This document shows positions 8,737-20,371 of a DNA stretch of 64,000 bases, one piece after another (the first letter of the stretch is position 1; every line of letters starts with the position of its first letter). A program made the position numbers and the translations under genes. The notes beneath the pieces were generated by a model. It made no database searches and had not been told where the DNA came from. It saw only the letters and a list, made by a program, of their open reading frames with translations. The stretch is taken from contig NZ_JAOEEA010000001.1 in the NCBI RefSeq assembly GCF_029837695.1, positions 434,001-498,000 on the forward strand. Reading direction: 5' to 3'. This stretch comes from Pseudomonas sp. GD04019. GTDB lineage: Bacteria; Pseudomonadota; Gammaproteobacteria; Pseudomonadales; Pseudomonadaceae.

Positions 8737-9378
8737 ATGAAAATCGCCCTGATCGGCGCCACCGGCTATGTCGGCGCCGCCCTGCTGGAAGAATCCCTGA
8801 ACCGCGGCCACCAGGTCACTGCCCTGGTGCGTAATCCGCAGAAACTGCCGCAGCACGCCAACCTCGACGCCCAGCCGGCCGACGTGCATGACGTGGCCGC
8901 CCTGGCCGACCAGCTGCGCGGCCACGATGTAGTGCTCAGCGCCTTCAACCCCGGCTGGGGCCTGGCCGATATCCGCGAGCAGTTCATTGCCGGTAGCCGC
9001 GCCATCAGCGCCGCCACCAAGCAGGCCGGCGTCAAGCGCCTGCTGGTGGTTGGCGGCGCCGGCAGCCTGTACGTGGCACCGGGGCAGCAGCTGATCGACA
9101 CGCCGAACTTCCCCGCCGAGTACAAGGAAGGCGCCGAAGGCGCGCGCCAGGCCCTGAACCTGCTGCGCGACGAGCAGGAACTGCAGTGGACCTTCCTCTC
9201 CCCCGCCGCCCTGCTGCAGCCGGGCCCGCGCACCGGCCAGTTCCGTATCGGCGGCGAACAGCTGCTGATGGATGGCGACGCCCCGGCGCCTATCTCGGTG
9301 GCCGACCTGGCCGTGGCCCTGCTCGATGAAGCCGAGCAGCCGCAGCACATTCGTCAGCGCTTCACCGTCGCCTACTGA
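8737..9378 (+). CDS. NAD(P)-dependent oxidoreductase, atypical SDR (NmrA/YwnB-like)
   Basis: This 213-residue single Rossmann-domain protein begins MKIALIGATGYVGAAL, with the GxTGxxG dinucleotide motif at residues 7-13. It continues with the TALVRNPQKL segment that reads the cofactor 2'-phosphate region, then VVGGAGSLY at about residue 105 and SPAALLQPG near 165. This is the YwnB/BVR-B-like group, to which flavin reductase-like and stress-induced quinone or NADPH-sensing proteins belong. No classical YxxxK catalytic pair is seen. Probably controlled by the divergent LysR regulator; DUF2218 follows 53 bases downstream on the same strand. Confidence 0.85.
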   Translation: MKIALIGATGYVGAALLEESLNRGHQVTALVRNPQKLPQHANLDAQPADVHDVAALADQLRGHDVVLSAFNPGWGLADIREQFIAGSRAISAATKQAGVKRLLVVGGAGSLYVAPGQQLIDTPNFPAEYKEGAEGARQALNLLRDEQELQWTFLSPAALLQPGPRTGQFRIGGEQLLMDGDAPAPISVADLAVALLDEAEQPQHIRQRFTVAY

Positions 9379-9431
9379 TCGGCCATCCCGCCCGCGCCTG
9401 CGAGCGCGGGCAACCTCACCCAGGAGATCGC

Positions 9432-9725
9432 ATGAGCAACTTCACCGCCTCGGCCCACGTCGTCACCGACACCCCGGCGCGCTACATCAGCCGCCTGTGC
9501 AAGCACTTCGCGCACAAGCTGCCGGTCAGCTTCGACGAGCAGCAGGGACGCATCGAGTTCGCCTTCGGCCTGAGCCTGCTGCAGGCCGATGCCCAGGGCC
9601 TGACCCTGCGCGTGGAAAGCGCCAGCAGCACCGATCTGGAAAAACTGCAGGGTGTGGTAGCCAGCCACTTCGAGCGCTTCGCCTGGCAGGAGGCGCTGAG
9701 TCTGGATTGGCAGGCCGGAGCCTGA
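9432..9725 (+). CDS. DUF2218 domain-containing protein
   Basis: This 97-residue cytoplasmic protein matches DUF2218: the N-terminal TDTPARYISRLCKHFAHK segment, the central FGLSLLQAD, and the C-terminal VASHFERFAW. Distant relatives are linked to siderophore-interacting or iron-related genes, but no function is established. It has a good ribosome site (CAGGAGA, 6 bases before ATG) and probably shares a transcript with the upstream reductase. Confidence 0.85.
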   Translation: MSNFTASAHVVTDTPARYISRLCKHFAHKLPVSFDEQQGRIEFAFGLSLLQADAQGLTLRVESASSTDLEKLQGVVASHFERFAWQEALSLDWQAGA

Positions 9726-9748
9726 TCGCATGCGGGTAATGGGCTAGA

Positions 9749-9802
9749 CGCGGGTTTCACCCGCCCTACGGAGTCGGTTCGTAGAGCGGGTGAAACCCGC
9801 GC
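9749..9802. repeat. Intergenic inverted repeat (GCGGGTTTCACCCGC type)
   Basis: Two 22-base arms, 9749-9770 and 9781-9802, are inverted copies with one mismatch, and each arm itself contains the smaller palindrome GCGGGTttcACCCGC. This is a REP/BIME-like intergenic element located between the convergent DUF2218 and response-regulator genes, where it may also stop transcription. Confidence 0.8.
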
Positions 9803-9845
9803 GAATGCGGCATAGATGGCACCTGCCCTACACAGGCAGGACGGC

Positions 9846-11029
9846 TTAACTCGGCGGCAGGGTCAGCTCGATGCTTTCCCCCAGCGACTCGTCCAGGCGC
9901 TGCAGTTCGCCATGGATGGCCGCCGCATCGTCGGCCAGGCGCTGGGCGATGGCGGCGAACTCCTGCTCGGCCTCGATAAAGGCCAGCACCACCGACGGAT
10001 CGAAACGCGTGCCGCTGGCCGCGCCGATGCGCTGCTGCGCCTCGGCATGGCTCATCGACTGGCGATAGGGATGGTGGCTGGTCAGCTCCTCGTAGTCGCC
10101 GACCAGCGCCATCAGCCGCGCCGCCAGGGGAATCTGCTCGCCGCGCAGGCCCTGCGGATAGCCGCTGCCATCCCAGTGCTCGTGCTGGCTGTAGACGATG
10201 TCGCGGGCATCACGCAGGAAGTCCGGCACGCTGCCCAGCTTGGCCTCGGCCGCCAGCAACGCATCGCGCCCGGCCACCGCATGCCGGTGCAGCAGCTGCA
10301 GATCATCACCCTGCAGCGGCACCGGGCTGAGCAGGATGCGATCCGGCAGCACCAGCTTGCCGATGCCATGCAGCAGCGCCGACTTGCCCAGCTGGGCGAT
10401 GCGCTCGGCGCTCAGCTCATCGGCCAGCGCCGGCTGCTGGTAGGCCAGCGCCTTGGCCAGGGCGACCATGTAAGGCTCGACCCGCGACAGGTGCTTGCCG
10501 TTGGGGTTGTGGCGCATCGCCGCCAGGCTGGCCATGGCCTCGATGGTCACTTCCTGCAGGCGCTGCATGTCACGGGTGCGCCGGCGCACTTCCAGCTCCA
10601 GGTACTCGCTCTTGTCGCGCAGGAAGTCCGCGCTGGCCTTGAGCTGCAGCTGGGCGTGCACGCGGGCGAGGACGATCGGCGGGCTGATCGGCTTGGTGAT
10701 GTAGTCCACCGCGCCCAGGTCGAAGCCCTGCTGCTCGTCGGCCACCTCGGTCTTGGCGGTGAGGAACACCACCGGGATGTCCGCCGTGGCCGGGTTCATC
10801 TTGAGCAGGCGGCAGACTTCATAGCCGTCCATCTCCGGCATCATGATGTCCAGCAGGATCAGGTCCGGCTGCTGGCTGCCTGCGGCGATGCGCAGGGCCT
10901 TGTGGCCGTTGTTGGCGACCTTGATGCGGTAGCTGTCGGCCAGCAGTTCACTCATCAGCTCCAGATTTTCCGGCGTGTCGTCCACCAGCAGCACCAGCGG
11001 CCGGTCGGGCCGGTCGAGCATGTCCACCA

Positions 11030-11033
<4 letters not shown>
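9846..11033 (-). CDS. Response regulator with degenerate HD-GYP output domain
   Basis: This 395-residue protein has a receiver domain at residues about 12-130 (phosphoacceptor D62 in LILLDIMMP, K114) followed by an HD-GYP-type domain over about 160-340. The GYP motif is intact (GSGYPQG, 291-293), but the metal-binding HD is HG (LLHGIGK, 222-223), and the downstream ADVYDAL-type aspartate motif reads VGDYEEL. Several metal ligands are therefore lost and c-di-GMP phosphodiesterase activity is doubtful. P. aeruginosa PA2572, also a receiver fused to a non-canonical GYP domain, is a known parallel. The start codon overlaps the stop of the upstream hybrid kinase by 4 bases, so the kinase is the obvious partner. 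Confidence 0.9.
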
Positions 11034-14530
<3,497 letters not shown>

Positions 14531-14649
14531 GGGGTACTTCCTTACCAGGCGGATGCGCTCTCAGCATAGGCTTTGAAAGTCAGATGCGGATTGGCAGGCC
14601 GCCGCCCCGGGCCGACAATCGAGCCATGCCAATCAACGGGACCTTCGCC

Positions 14650-15687
14650 ATGCTCGACCAAGACCACTGCTGGCAGGCCGTGTGCGACCGCGATGCCGGC
14701 CAGGACGGGCGCTTCTTCTTCGCCGTGAAGAGCACCGGCATCTACTGCCGACCCAGCTGCCCGGCGCGCCGGCCACGGCGCGACAACGTCAGCTTCCACA
14801 CGAATGCGGCCAGCGCCGAGGCCGCCGGCTTCCGCCCGTGCAGGCGCTGCTCGCCCACCGGCAAGAGCAGCGCCGAGCAGCTGGACGAGCTGGTGATCGC
14901 CGCCTGCCGCCTGCTGGAGAACAGCGACACGCCGCCGACCCTGGACTGGCTGGCGACACGCATCGGCCTGTCCGCCTCGCACCTGACGCGCGCCTTCAAG
15001 GCCCGCACCGGGCTGACCCCGCGGGCCTGGTTCGATGCCCATCGCCGTCAGCGCCTGGAGGCCACGCTGCCGCAGTCCGGCTCGGTGCTGCAGGCGGCGC
15101 TGGACGCCGGCTATTCCGGCACCCGCGCCCTGTACGAACAGCCCGCCGGACTGAGCCCGGCGCAGCGTCGACAGAAGGGCGCCGGCGAGGTGCTGCGCTA
15201 CGCCATCACCCTCTGCCCGCTCGGCCTGCTGCTGCTCGCAGCCAGCGACAAGGGCGCCTGCGCCCTGCTATTCGGCGATGACGAGTTGGAATTGGAAGCC
15301 GAGCTGCAACAGCGCTTCGCCGCCGCCGAACTGCGCCGCGACCAGCGCGGCCTGCGCGACTGGCTGCGCGAGGTGGTGTCCCAGGTCGAGGAGCCGAGCC
15401 GCGCCGCCAGCCTGCCGCTGGACATGCGCGGCACCGCCTTCCAGCAGCAGGTATGGCAGGCCCTGCGCAACATTCCGCCGGGGCAGACACGACGCTACGG
15501 CGAGCTGGCCGAGCAGCTTGGCAGCCATGCCCGCGCGGTGGCCCGTGCCTGCGCCAGCAACCCGCTGGGCCTGCTGGTGCCCTGCCACCGGGTGATCGGC
15601 GCCAGCGGCGCGCTCACCGGCTACCGCTGGGGCGTGCCGCGCAAGCAGGCGCTGCTGGACCAGGAAGGCGCCACGCTGGGTGACTGA
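14650..15687 (+). CDS. ada: Bifunctional Ada: transcriptional activator and methylated-DNA-protein-cysteine methyltransferase
   Basis: This protein of about 345 residues directly reverses DNA alkylation and activates the adaptive response. The N-terminal Ada domain has the four zinc cysteines (CRPSC then CRRC), one of which accepts methyl groups from phosphotriesters. An AraC-type helix-turn-helix follows at about residues 85-175 (LATRIGLSASHLTRAFKA). The C-terminal O6-alkylguanine transferase has the active-site PCHRVIG and its usual companion segment RAVARACASNP. The start is uncertain: ATG at 14650 (GGGA upstream) gives the typical length, ATG at 14626 adds 8 residues. It is divergent from the hybrid kinase gene. 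Confidence 0.93.
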   Translation: MLDQDHCWQAVCDRDAGQDGRFFFAVKSTGIYCRPSCPARRPRRDNVSFHTNAASAEAAGFRPCRRCSPTGKSSAEQLDELVIAACRLLENSDTPPTLDWLATRIGLSASHLTRAFKARTGLTPRAWFDAHRRQRLEATLPQSGSVLQAALDAGYSGTRALYEQPAGLSPAQRRQKGAGEVLRYAITLCPLGLLLLAASDKGACALLFGDDELELEAELQQRFAAAELRRDQRGLRDWLREVVSQVEEPSRAASLPLDMRGTAFQQQVWQALRNIPPGQTRRYGELAEQLGSHARAVARACASNPLGLLVPCHRVIGASGALTGYRWGVPRKQALLDQEGATLGD

Positions 15688-15702
15688 TGCCCTCCTTCCC
15701 TC

Positions 15703-15813
15703 GCTGACTCCCCTCTCCCCCTGGGAAAGGGGCCGGGGATAAGGGACTGCCAGGCTACTGCGTGTAGCCCGTGGCACCCTCACCCCAACCCTCTCCCGAA
15801 GCGAGAGGGAGTC
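15703..15813. repeat. Intergenic CCCTCTCCC-type inverted repeat element
   Basis: Two imperfect inverted units, about 15708-15746 and 15776-15813, are flanked by GACTCCC and GGGAGTC, giving a mirrored whole. The same CCCTCTCCC/GGGAGAGGG family recurs at about 23518-23645, 34396-34436, 37090-37202 and 63794-63906 in this window. Confidence 0.75.
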
Positions 15814-15874
15814 AGCTCCCAGACTTGCGACAATCCTCTGCCGGGCCGAAGCTATGCGGCCTGAAGGAGAGCCC

Positions 15875-16177
15875 ATGGATATCGCCGAACTCACCCGCCG
15901 CCTGCACGCCATTCGTGACCACAACGACTGGCGCCGTTTCCACAGCCCGAAGAACCTGGCCATGGCCGCCAGCGTGGAGATGGCCGAGCTGGTGGAAATC
16001 TTCCAGTGGCTCTCCGAAGACCAGGCCCGCCAGCTCTCCGCCGAGCAGCTGGAACATGCCGGCCAGGAGGTCGGCGACATCGTGCTCTACCTCCTGCTGC
16101 TGTGCGCCGAGCTGGGCATCGACATGGAGCAGGCGGTACGCGCCAAGCTGGCCGACAGCGAGAGGCGCTTCACATGA
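15875..16177 (+). CDS. MazG-like nucleotide pyrophosphohydrolase
   Basis: This 100-residue all-alpha protein of the MazG/RS21-C6 (dCTPase-like) superfamily would hydrolyse non-canonical or excess (d)NTPs to monophosphates. The metal-binding EXXE pair is present in helix 2 (MAELVEIFQW) and a second acidic set in EVGDIVLYLLLLC. The start is MDIAELTR with AAGGAGA upstream. Its stop overlaps the cmoM start (ATGA). Confidence 0.88.
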   Translation: MDIAELTRRLHAIRDHNDWRRFHSPKNLAMAASVEMAELVEIFQWLSEDQARQLSAEQLEHAGQEVGDIVLYLLLLCAELGIDMEQAVRAKLADSERRFT

Positions 16178-16923
16178 GCGACAGGCACTTCGACGAACTG
16201 GCCACCCGCTTCGCCGAGAAGATCTACGGCGGCGCCAAGGGCGCCATTCGCCTGGCGGTGCTGCAGGCCGACCTCAAGGAAGCGCTGCCGGAGCGCCCGC
16301 TGCGGGTGCTCGACGTCGGCGCCGGCCTCGGCCATATGAGCCTGTGGTTGGCCCAGCGCGGCCACAGCGTGACCCTGGCCGAGCCGGCCGAACCGATGCT
16401 GGAAGGCGCCCGCCAGCGCTTCGCCGAAGCCGGTGTGGAGGCGCAGTTCATCCAGGCGCCCTGGCAGGAGCTGCTCGGCCAGCTCACCGAACCCTACGAC
16501 CTGGTGCTGTGCCACGCGGTGCTGGAATGGCTGGCCGAGCCCCATGCCATCCTGCCGGTGCTGCACCAGCTGGTCGCGCCCGGCGGCTGGCTGTCCCTGG
16601 CCTTCTACAACAAGGACGCGCTGGTCTACCGCAACCTGCTCAAGGGCCACTTCCGCAAGCTGCGCAAGGAACGCTTCGCCGGTGAAGGCCAGAGCCTGAC
16701 GCCGCAGAAGCCGCTCGACCCGCGCGAACTGGCGGCGCAACTCGACGGCCACTGGCAGGTCGAAAGCCAGAGCGGCGTGCGCGTTTTCCATGACTACATG
16801 CCGAGCGAATTCCAGGCCAAGGCCGAGCTGTCCGATCTGCTGGAGATGGAGCTGGCGCACCGCCGTCACCCGAGCTTCGCCGGCCTCGGCCGCTACCTGC
16901 ATTGGGTCTGCCGGCCGCTGTAG
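16174..16923 (+). CDS. cmoM: tRNA uridine-5-oxyacetic acid methyltransferase CmoM
   Basis: This 249-residue class I SAM-dependent methyltransferase has the SAM motif VLDVGAGLG at about residues 45-53. It matches E. coli CmoM (formerly SmtA) along its length as I recall that protein: the DRHFDELATRFAEKIYG N-terminus, FHAVLEW-like CHAVLEW, LAFYNKDAL, and the GVRVFHDY segment. The enzyme methylates the carboxylate of cmo5U34 to give mcmo5U in wobble-reading tRNAs. It begins inside the stop codon of the MazG-like gene. Confidence 0.9.
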   Translation: MSDRHFDELATRFAEKIYGGAKGAIRLAVLQADLKEALPERPLRVLDVGAGLGHMSLWLAQRGHSVTLAEPAEPMLEGARQRFAEAGVEAQFIQAPWQELLGQLTEPYDLVLCHAVLEWLAEPHAILPVLHQLVAPGGWLSLAFYNKDALVYRNLLKGHFRKLRKERFAGEGQSLTPQKPLDPRELAAQLDGHWQVESQSGVRVFHDYMPSEFQAKAELSDLLEMELAHRRHPSFAGLGRYLHWVCRPL

Positions 16924-16958
16924 CTGACTCAAGCCTGCGCACGACTTCCGGAGCCAAT

Positions 16959-17552
16959 ATGAAAGTCCTGCTCATCTCACCACTGCTTCTGCTGCTCGCC
17001 GCCTGCCAAAGCGACAATCCCTACGTCGCCGGCGGCAACCCGCTACCAGCGGCGCCCGCCAACGCGGCCAATCATTTCGACCGCAGCGCCTACCCGGTGG
17101 CGCCGCGCGACTACGGCCGCTATCGCGACTGGAGCTGGCGCCAGCAGCCGGCCGGCAGCGCCTGGGCCGATGGCGCGCTGGTGGCCGAGGCAGTTGGCGG
17201 CGGCCTGGACCAGCGCGGCCTGCGCCCGGTGCGTGCCGGCAAGGCCGCCGACCTGCAGGTGAGCGCCTACCTGAGCCTGGAGCGCCGCCAGTACCAGGTG
17301 CGCGACGACTACGGCAGCTACTACGGCCACGGCCCCTATGGCGACCACTACGGCATGTACGGCAGCGTGCCACTGGTGCGTACCTACGAAGTGGAAGTGG
17401 CGGTGGTGCAGATAGAACTGTTCGACGGCGCCAGCGGCGAGCCGGTGTGGAACGGCAGCGCCGAGGCACGCAGCGAGGGCAGCCAAAGCGAACGCGCCGA
17501 CGCCCTGCGCCGCGCCGTGACAGATGCCCTCGGCGCCTACCCGCCGGAGTGA
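16959..17552 (+). CDS. DUF4136 lipoprotein (copy 1)
   Basis: This 197-residue predicted lipoprotein has a signal peptide and lipobox LLAAC with Cys at residue 16. Ser at +2 would send it to the outer membrane. The DUF4136 core includes YRDWSW, LDQRGLRP and the repeated AADLQVSAYL element, with a Tyr/Gly-rich stretch around residues 115-135. It is clearly paralogous to the next gene (shared DQRGLRP, ADLxV and VQIxLFDG motifs), so the pair arose by tandem duplication. Function unknown. Confidence 0.88.
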   Translation: MKVLLISPLLLLLAACQSDNPYVAGGNPLPAAPANAANHFDRSAYPVAPRDYGRYRDWSWRQQPAGSAWADGALVAEAVGGGLDQRGLRPVRAGKAADLQVSAYLSLERRQYQVRDDYGSYYGHGPYGDHYGMYGSVPLVRTYEVEVAVVQIELFDGASGEPVWNGSAEARSEGSQSERADALRRAVTDALGAYPPE

Positions 17553-17616
17553 TGCCGGGCTTGCCGAACGGCGCCACTTGGAGTTCGATAGAGGCTCTAC
17601 CTCGGAGGTTTCGATC

Positions 17617-18177
17617 ATGTCCCCGCGTCTGTTGCTGATCCCGGTTCTGCTGCTCCTGGCGGCCTGCCAGAGCGCTCGCGTCGAACGCGATTTCGATGCC
17701 AGCCGCGACTTCGCCGCCTACCGCAGCTGGAGCTGGCAGGAGCCGGCCCTGCAGTACCGTCCGGACGATCCGCGGATCAAGAGCGACCTCACCGAACAGC
17801 GCATCCGCAGCGCCGTCGGCGAGCAGCTCGACCAGCGCGGCCTGCGCCCGGCCCAGGCCGGCAGCGCCGGTGATCTCAAGGTGCAGGCCTGGCTGATCGT
17901 CGACGAGCGCCAGGACCAGGTCAGCACCAACTACGGCGGCTACTGGGGCGGTTATTGGGGAGGCTACTGGGGCGGCCCGACCTATACCGAGACCCGCACC
18001 GTGGACTACAAGGTGGCCACCATCCAGGTCGACCTGTTCGACGGCAAGGACGGCAAGCTGGTCTGGCGCGGCAGCGCCGAGCAGATCATGCGCCAGTCGC
18101 CGCCCAGCCCCGAGGAGCGCGAGGCGGCGATCCGCGCCACGGTGACCCAGGTACTGGCGCAGTATCCACCGCAATGA
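17617..18177 (+). CDS. DUF4136 lipoprotein (copy 2)
   Basis: This 186-residue paralogue of the preceding gene has lipobox LLAAC and Gln at +2 of the mature protein. DUF4136 covers almost all of it. It carries a three-fold YWGG repeat (NYGGYWGGYWGGYWGG, about residues 105-120) encoded by near-identical 12-base units, a likely slippage-prone tract. The ribosome site CGGAGG is strong. The GNAT gene starts in its stop codon. Function unknown. Confidence 0.88.
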   Translation: MSPRLLLIPVLLLLAACQSARVERDFDASRDFAAYRSWSWQEPALQYRPDDPRIKSDLTEQRIRSAVGEQLDQRGLRPAQAGSAGDLKVQAWLIVDERQDQVSTNYGGYWGGYWGGYWGGPTYTETRTVDYKVATIQVDLFDGKDGKLVWRGSAEQIMRQSPPSPEEREAAIRATVTQVLAQYPPQ

Positions 18178-18662
18178 GCGAGCAGCAGCTCGGCCATCGT
18201 CCAGCCAGCGACGACGACCTCGACCAGGTGGTGTGCTTCGTGCGCAACGCCGACGAGCTCTTCTATGCCTTCCCCCGCGCCCACTGGCCACTGACCCGCG
18301 CGCAACTGGCGGCGGCCTGCGCGGAACGCCAGGGCAGCACCCTGGCGCTGCTCGACGGACAGCCTGCCGGCTTCGCCAACTTCTACCAGAGCGTGGCGGG
18401 CGAGTATTGCGCCCTGGGCAACCTGATGATCGCGCCCTGGGCCCGCAGCCAGGGCGTGGCCAGTTACCTGGTCGGCGTGATGGAGCAGCTCGCCCTGCGC
18501 GACTTCGACGCCCGCGAGCTCAAGGTCTCCTGCTTCAACGACAATGCCGCCGGCCTGCTGCTCTATGCGCGCCTGGGCTATCGCCTTGCCGGCCTGGAGG
18601 AGCGCCAGCGCGGCGAGCAGCGGGTGGCACTGCTGCAGTTCGTGAAGAGCCTGCGAAGCTGA
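18174..18662 (+). CDS. GNAT-family N-acetyltransferase
   Basis: This 162-residue protein has a GNAT fold. The acetyl-CoA motif A region is CALGNLMIAPWARSQGVASYLV (Q/R-x-x-G-x-A, here RSQGVA), followed by motif B LLLYARLGYRL. The substrate is unknown; size and lack of extra domains fit small-molecule or protein N-acetylation. Its ATG overlaps the upstream DUF4136 stop, so it is translated with the lipoproteins. Confidence 0.87.
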   Translation: MSEQQLGHRPASDDDLDQVVCFVRNADELFYAFPRAHWPLTRAQLAAACAERQGSTLALLDGQPAGFANFYQSVAGEYCALGNLMIAPWARSQGVASYLVGVMEQLALRDFDARELKVSCFNDNAAGLLLYARLGYRLAGLEERQRGEQRVALLQFVKSLRS

Positions 18663-18713
18663 CCGCCAGGACAGCAAAGCGCATACTACCCGCCCCTTTT
18701 CCCGGAGACCGCC

Positions 18714-19157
18714 ATGCCCAACTGGTGGCTGCTCGCCCTGCCCCTGCTCGCCGGCGCCGTGATGCCGCTGCAGGCCGGCATCAATGGCCAACTGGCCAAG
18801 CACCTGTCCAGCGTGATGGCCGCCGCCCTGGTGTCGTTCCTGGTCGGCACCCTGGCGCTGCTGATCATCGTGCTGTCTCAGCGCGAAGTAGCCGGCCTAT
18901 CCGCCTTCAAGGGCCTGACCTGGTGGCACTGGAGCGGCGGCCTGCTCGGCGCCTTCTTCATCGCCACCGCGGCCTTCGCCGGGCCGCGCATCGGTGCCCT
19001 GCTGTTCATGGTGCTGGTACTGGCCGGCCAGCTGGGCATGGCCTTGGTGCTCGACCACAACGGCTGGGTGGGCTTTCGCGAAGCACCGATCACGGCGGGC
19101 AAGGCCGCCGGTCTGGCACTGATCGTCGGAGGGATCTGGCTCATTCGTCGCGGTTGA
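18714..19157 (+). CDS. DMT-superfamily membrane protein of the YdcZ/DUF606 family
   Basis: This 147-residue protein has about five predicted membrane helices and matches the DUF606 (YdcZ) family: early PLQAGINGQL, then GGLLGAFFIATAAFAGPRIGA, ending in GGIWLI. Such half-size members of the drug/metabolite superfamily function as dimers or pairs. Substrate unknown. Confidence 0.87.
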   Translation: MPNWWLLALPLLAGAVMPLQAGINGQLAKHLSSVMAAALVSFLVGTLALLIIVLSQREVAGLSAFKGLTWWHWSGGLLGAFFIATAAFAGPRIGALLFMVLVLAGQLGMALVLDHNGWVGFREAPITAGKAAGLALIVGGIWLIRRG

Positions 19158-19241
19158 CGACGGAATGCTGGCACATTGCTTTCCTTGCCCCTGCGGCAAC
19201 GCTATGCTGCTGATATGCCGAATTTGTGATCACAGCAGCAC

Positions 19242-20369
19242 ATGGCCCCCGACGCGCAGTTCCCCCGCAGCAGCTCCTTTATCCTCCTCCGCGAAAGTCA
19301 GGACACCCGCGTCCGCACGCGCCTGGGCGGCATCTACTACCTGTTCGCCTGGGTGCTGACCTGGAGCTTCAGCGCCGCGCCCAACGCCATGCTGGTGCTG
19401 GGCCTGGGCGGCACTGCGTTCTTCGCCCTGATGATGGTCCTGCGCTGGCTGCATCGCCTGCCCGTCCACCAGAACGACGAATACCTGCGCCAGTGGATCG
19501 ACCGCCACTGGGCGCTGATCCTGCTCACCAGCCTGGCCTGGGGCCTGGCCCATGCCTGGGCACTGCTGCGCCCCGATTTCGAGCCGTCACGGCTGATCGC
19601 CACCCTCAGCACCGTGGCCTTCGGCACCGCCATGGCCTTCAACTTCCCCATGCGCAAGCAGCGCTGCGTGGTCGCCATCCTGCTGCTGTACGCCCCGGGT
19701 ATGGCCGTGCTGGCCTGGCAATGGCCGAACCAGGAAGCCCTGGCGGTGACCCTGGCCTTCTATCTCAGCTACCTGCTGCTGGCGCTCAACCGCAGCCATC
19801 GCGAGTACCACGCCACCCTGACCATGGAGCAGCAGTTGGTCGACCAGCGCGAGCGCTACGAGCAGCTCAGCCGCACCGACAGCCTGACCCAGCTGGGCAA
19901 TCGCCTGCAGTTCAACGCCCTGTTCCCGGCCATGGTTGCCAACGCCCGCCGCCAGGGCACGCCACTGTCGCTGGTGCTGCTGGACATCGACTTCTTCAAG
20001 CGCATCAACGACGAGCATGGCCACAGCAGTGGCGACGCCTGCCTCAGCGACTTCGCCGAGCGCATGCGCCAGGTGTTCCGCCGCGACAGCGACGCCCTGC
20101 TGCGCCTGGGCGGCGAGGAATTCGGCGTGCTGATGCCGGGCACCCCGCTGGACGAGGCCTGCCAGTTGGCCGAGCGCTTCCGCATGGAACTGGCCACCCG
20201 TGGCTTCGAGCTGCACGGCCAGCGCCTGCCGCTGACCACCAGCCTCGGTGCGGGCTGCCTGGACACCGAGCTGGACGAGAGCGCCGAGGCCTTCTTCAAG
20301 CGCGTCGACGACGCCCTCTACCGGGCCAAGGCCGAGGGCCGTGACCGTTTGGCCCTGGCCCTCTCCTGA
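19242..20369 (+). CDS. Membrane-anchored diguanylate cyclase (GGDEF)
   Basis: This 375-residue protein makes c-di-GMP from two GTP. The N-terminal 185 residues hold about six hydrophobic helices without a recognisable sensory family. The GGDEF domain spans about 205-370 with DxxFFKxxND, an intact active site GGEEF, and an RDSD inhibitory I-site exactly five residues before it. The enzyme should therefore be active and product-inhibited. It is convergent with pbpC. Confidence 0.92.
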   Translation: MAPDAQFPRSSSFILLRESQDTRVRTRLGGIYYLFAWVLTWSFSAAPNAMLVLGLGGTAFFALMMVLRWLHRLPVHQNDEYLRQWIDRHWALILLTSLAWGLAHAWALLRPDFEPSRLIATLSTVAFGTAMAFNFPMRKQRCVVAILLLYAPGMAVLAWQWPNQEALAVTLAFYLSYLLLALNRSHREYHATLTMEQQLVDQRERYEQLSRTDSLTQLGNRLQFNALFPAMVANARRQGTPLSLVLLDIDFFKRINDEHGHSSGDACLSDFAERMRQVFRRDSDALLRLGGEEFGVLMPGTPLDEACQLAERFRMELATRGFELHGQRLPLTTSLGAGCLDTELDESAEAFFKRVDDALYRAKAEGRDRLALALS

Positions 20370-20371
20370 GC

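Noticed and set aside
17932..17980. Twelve-base direct repeats
   Set aside because: They lie in frame within the DUF4136 lipoprotein and encode the YWGG tract, so they are not a separate repeat element.
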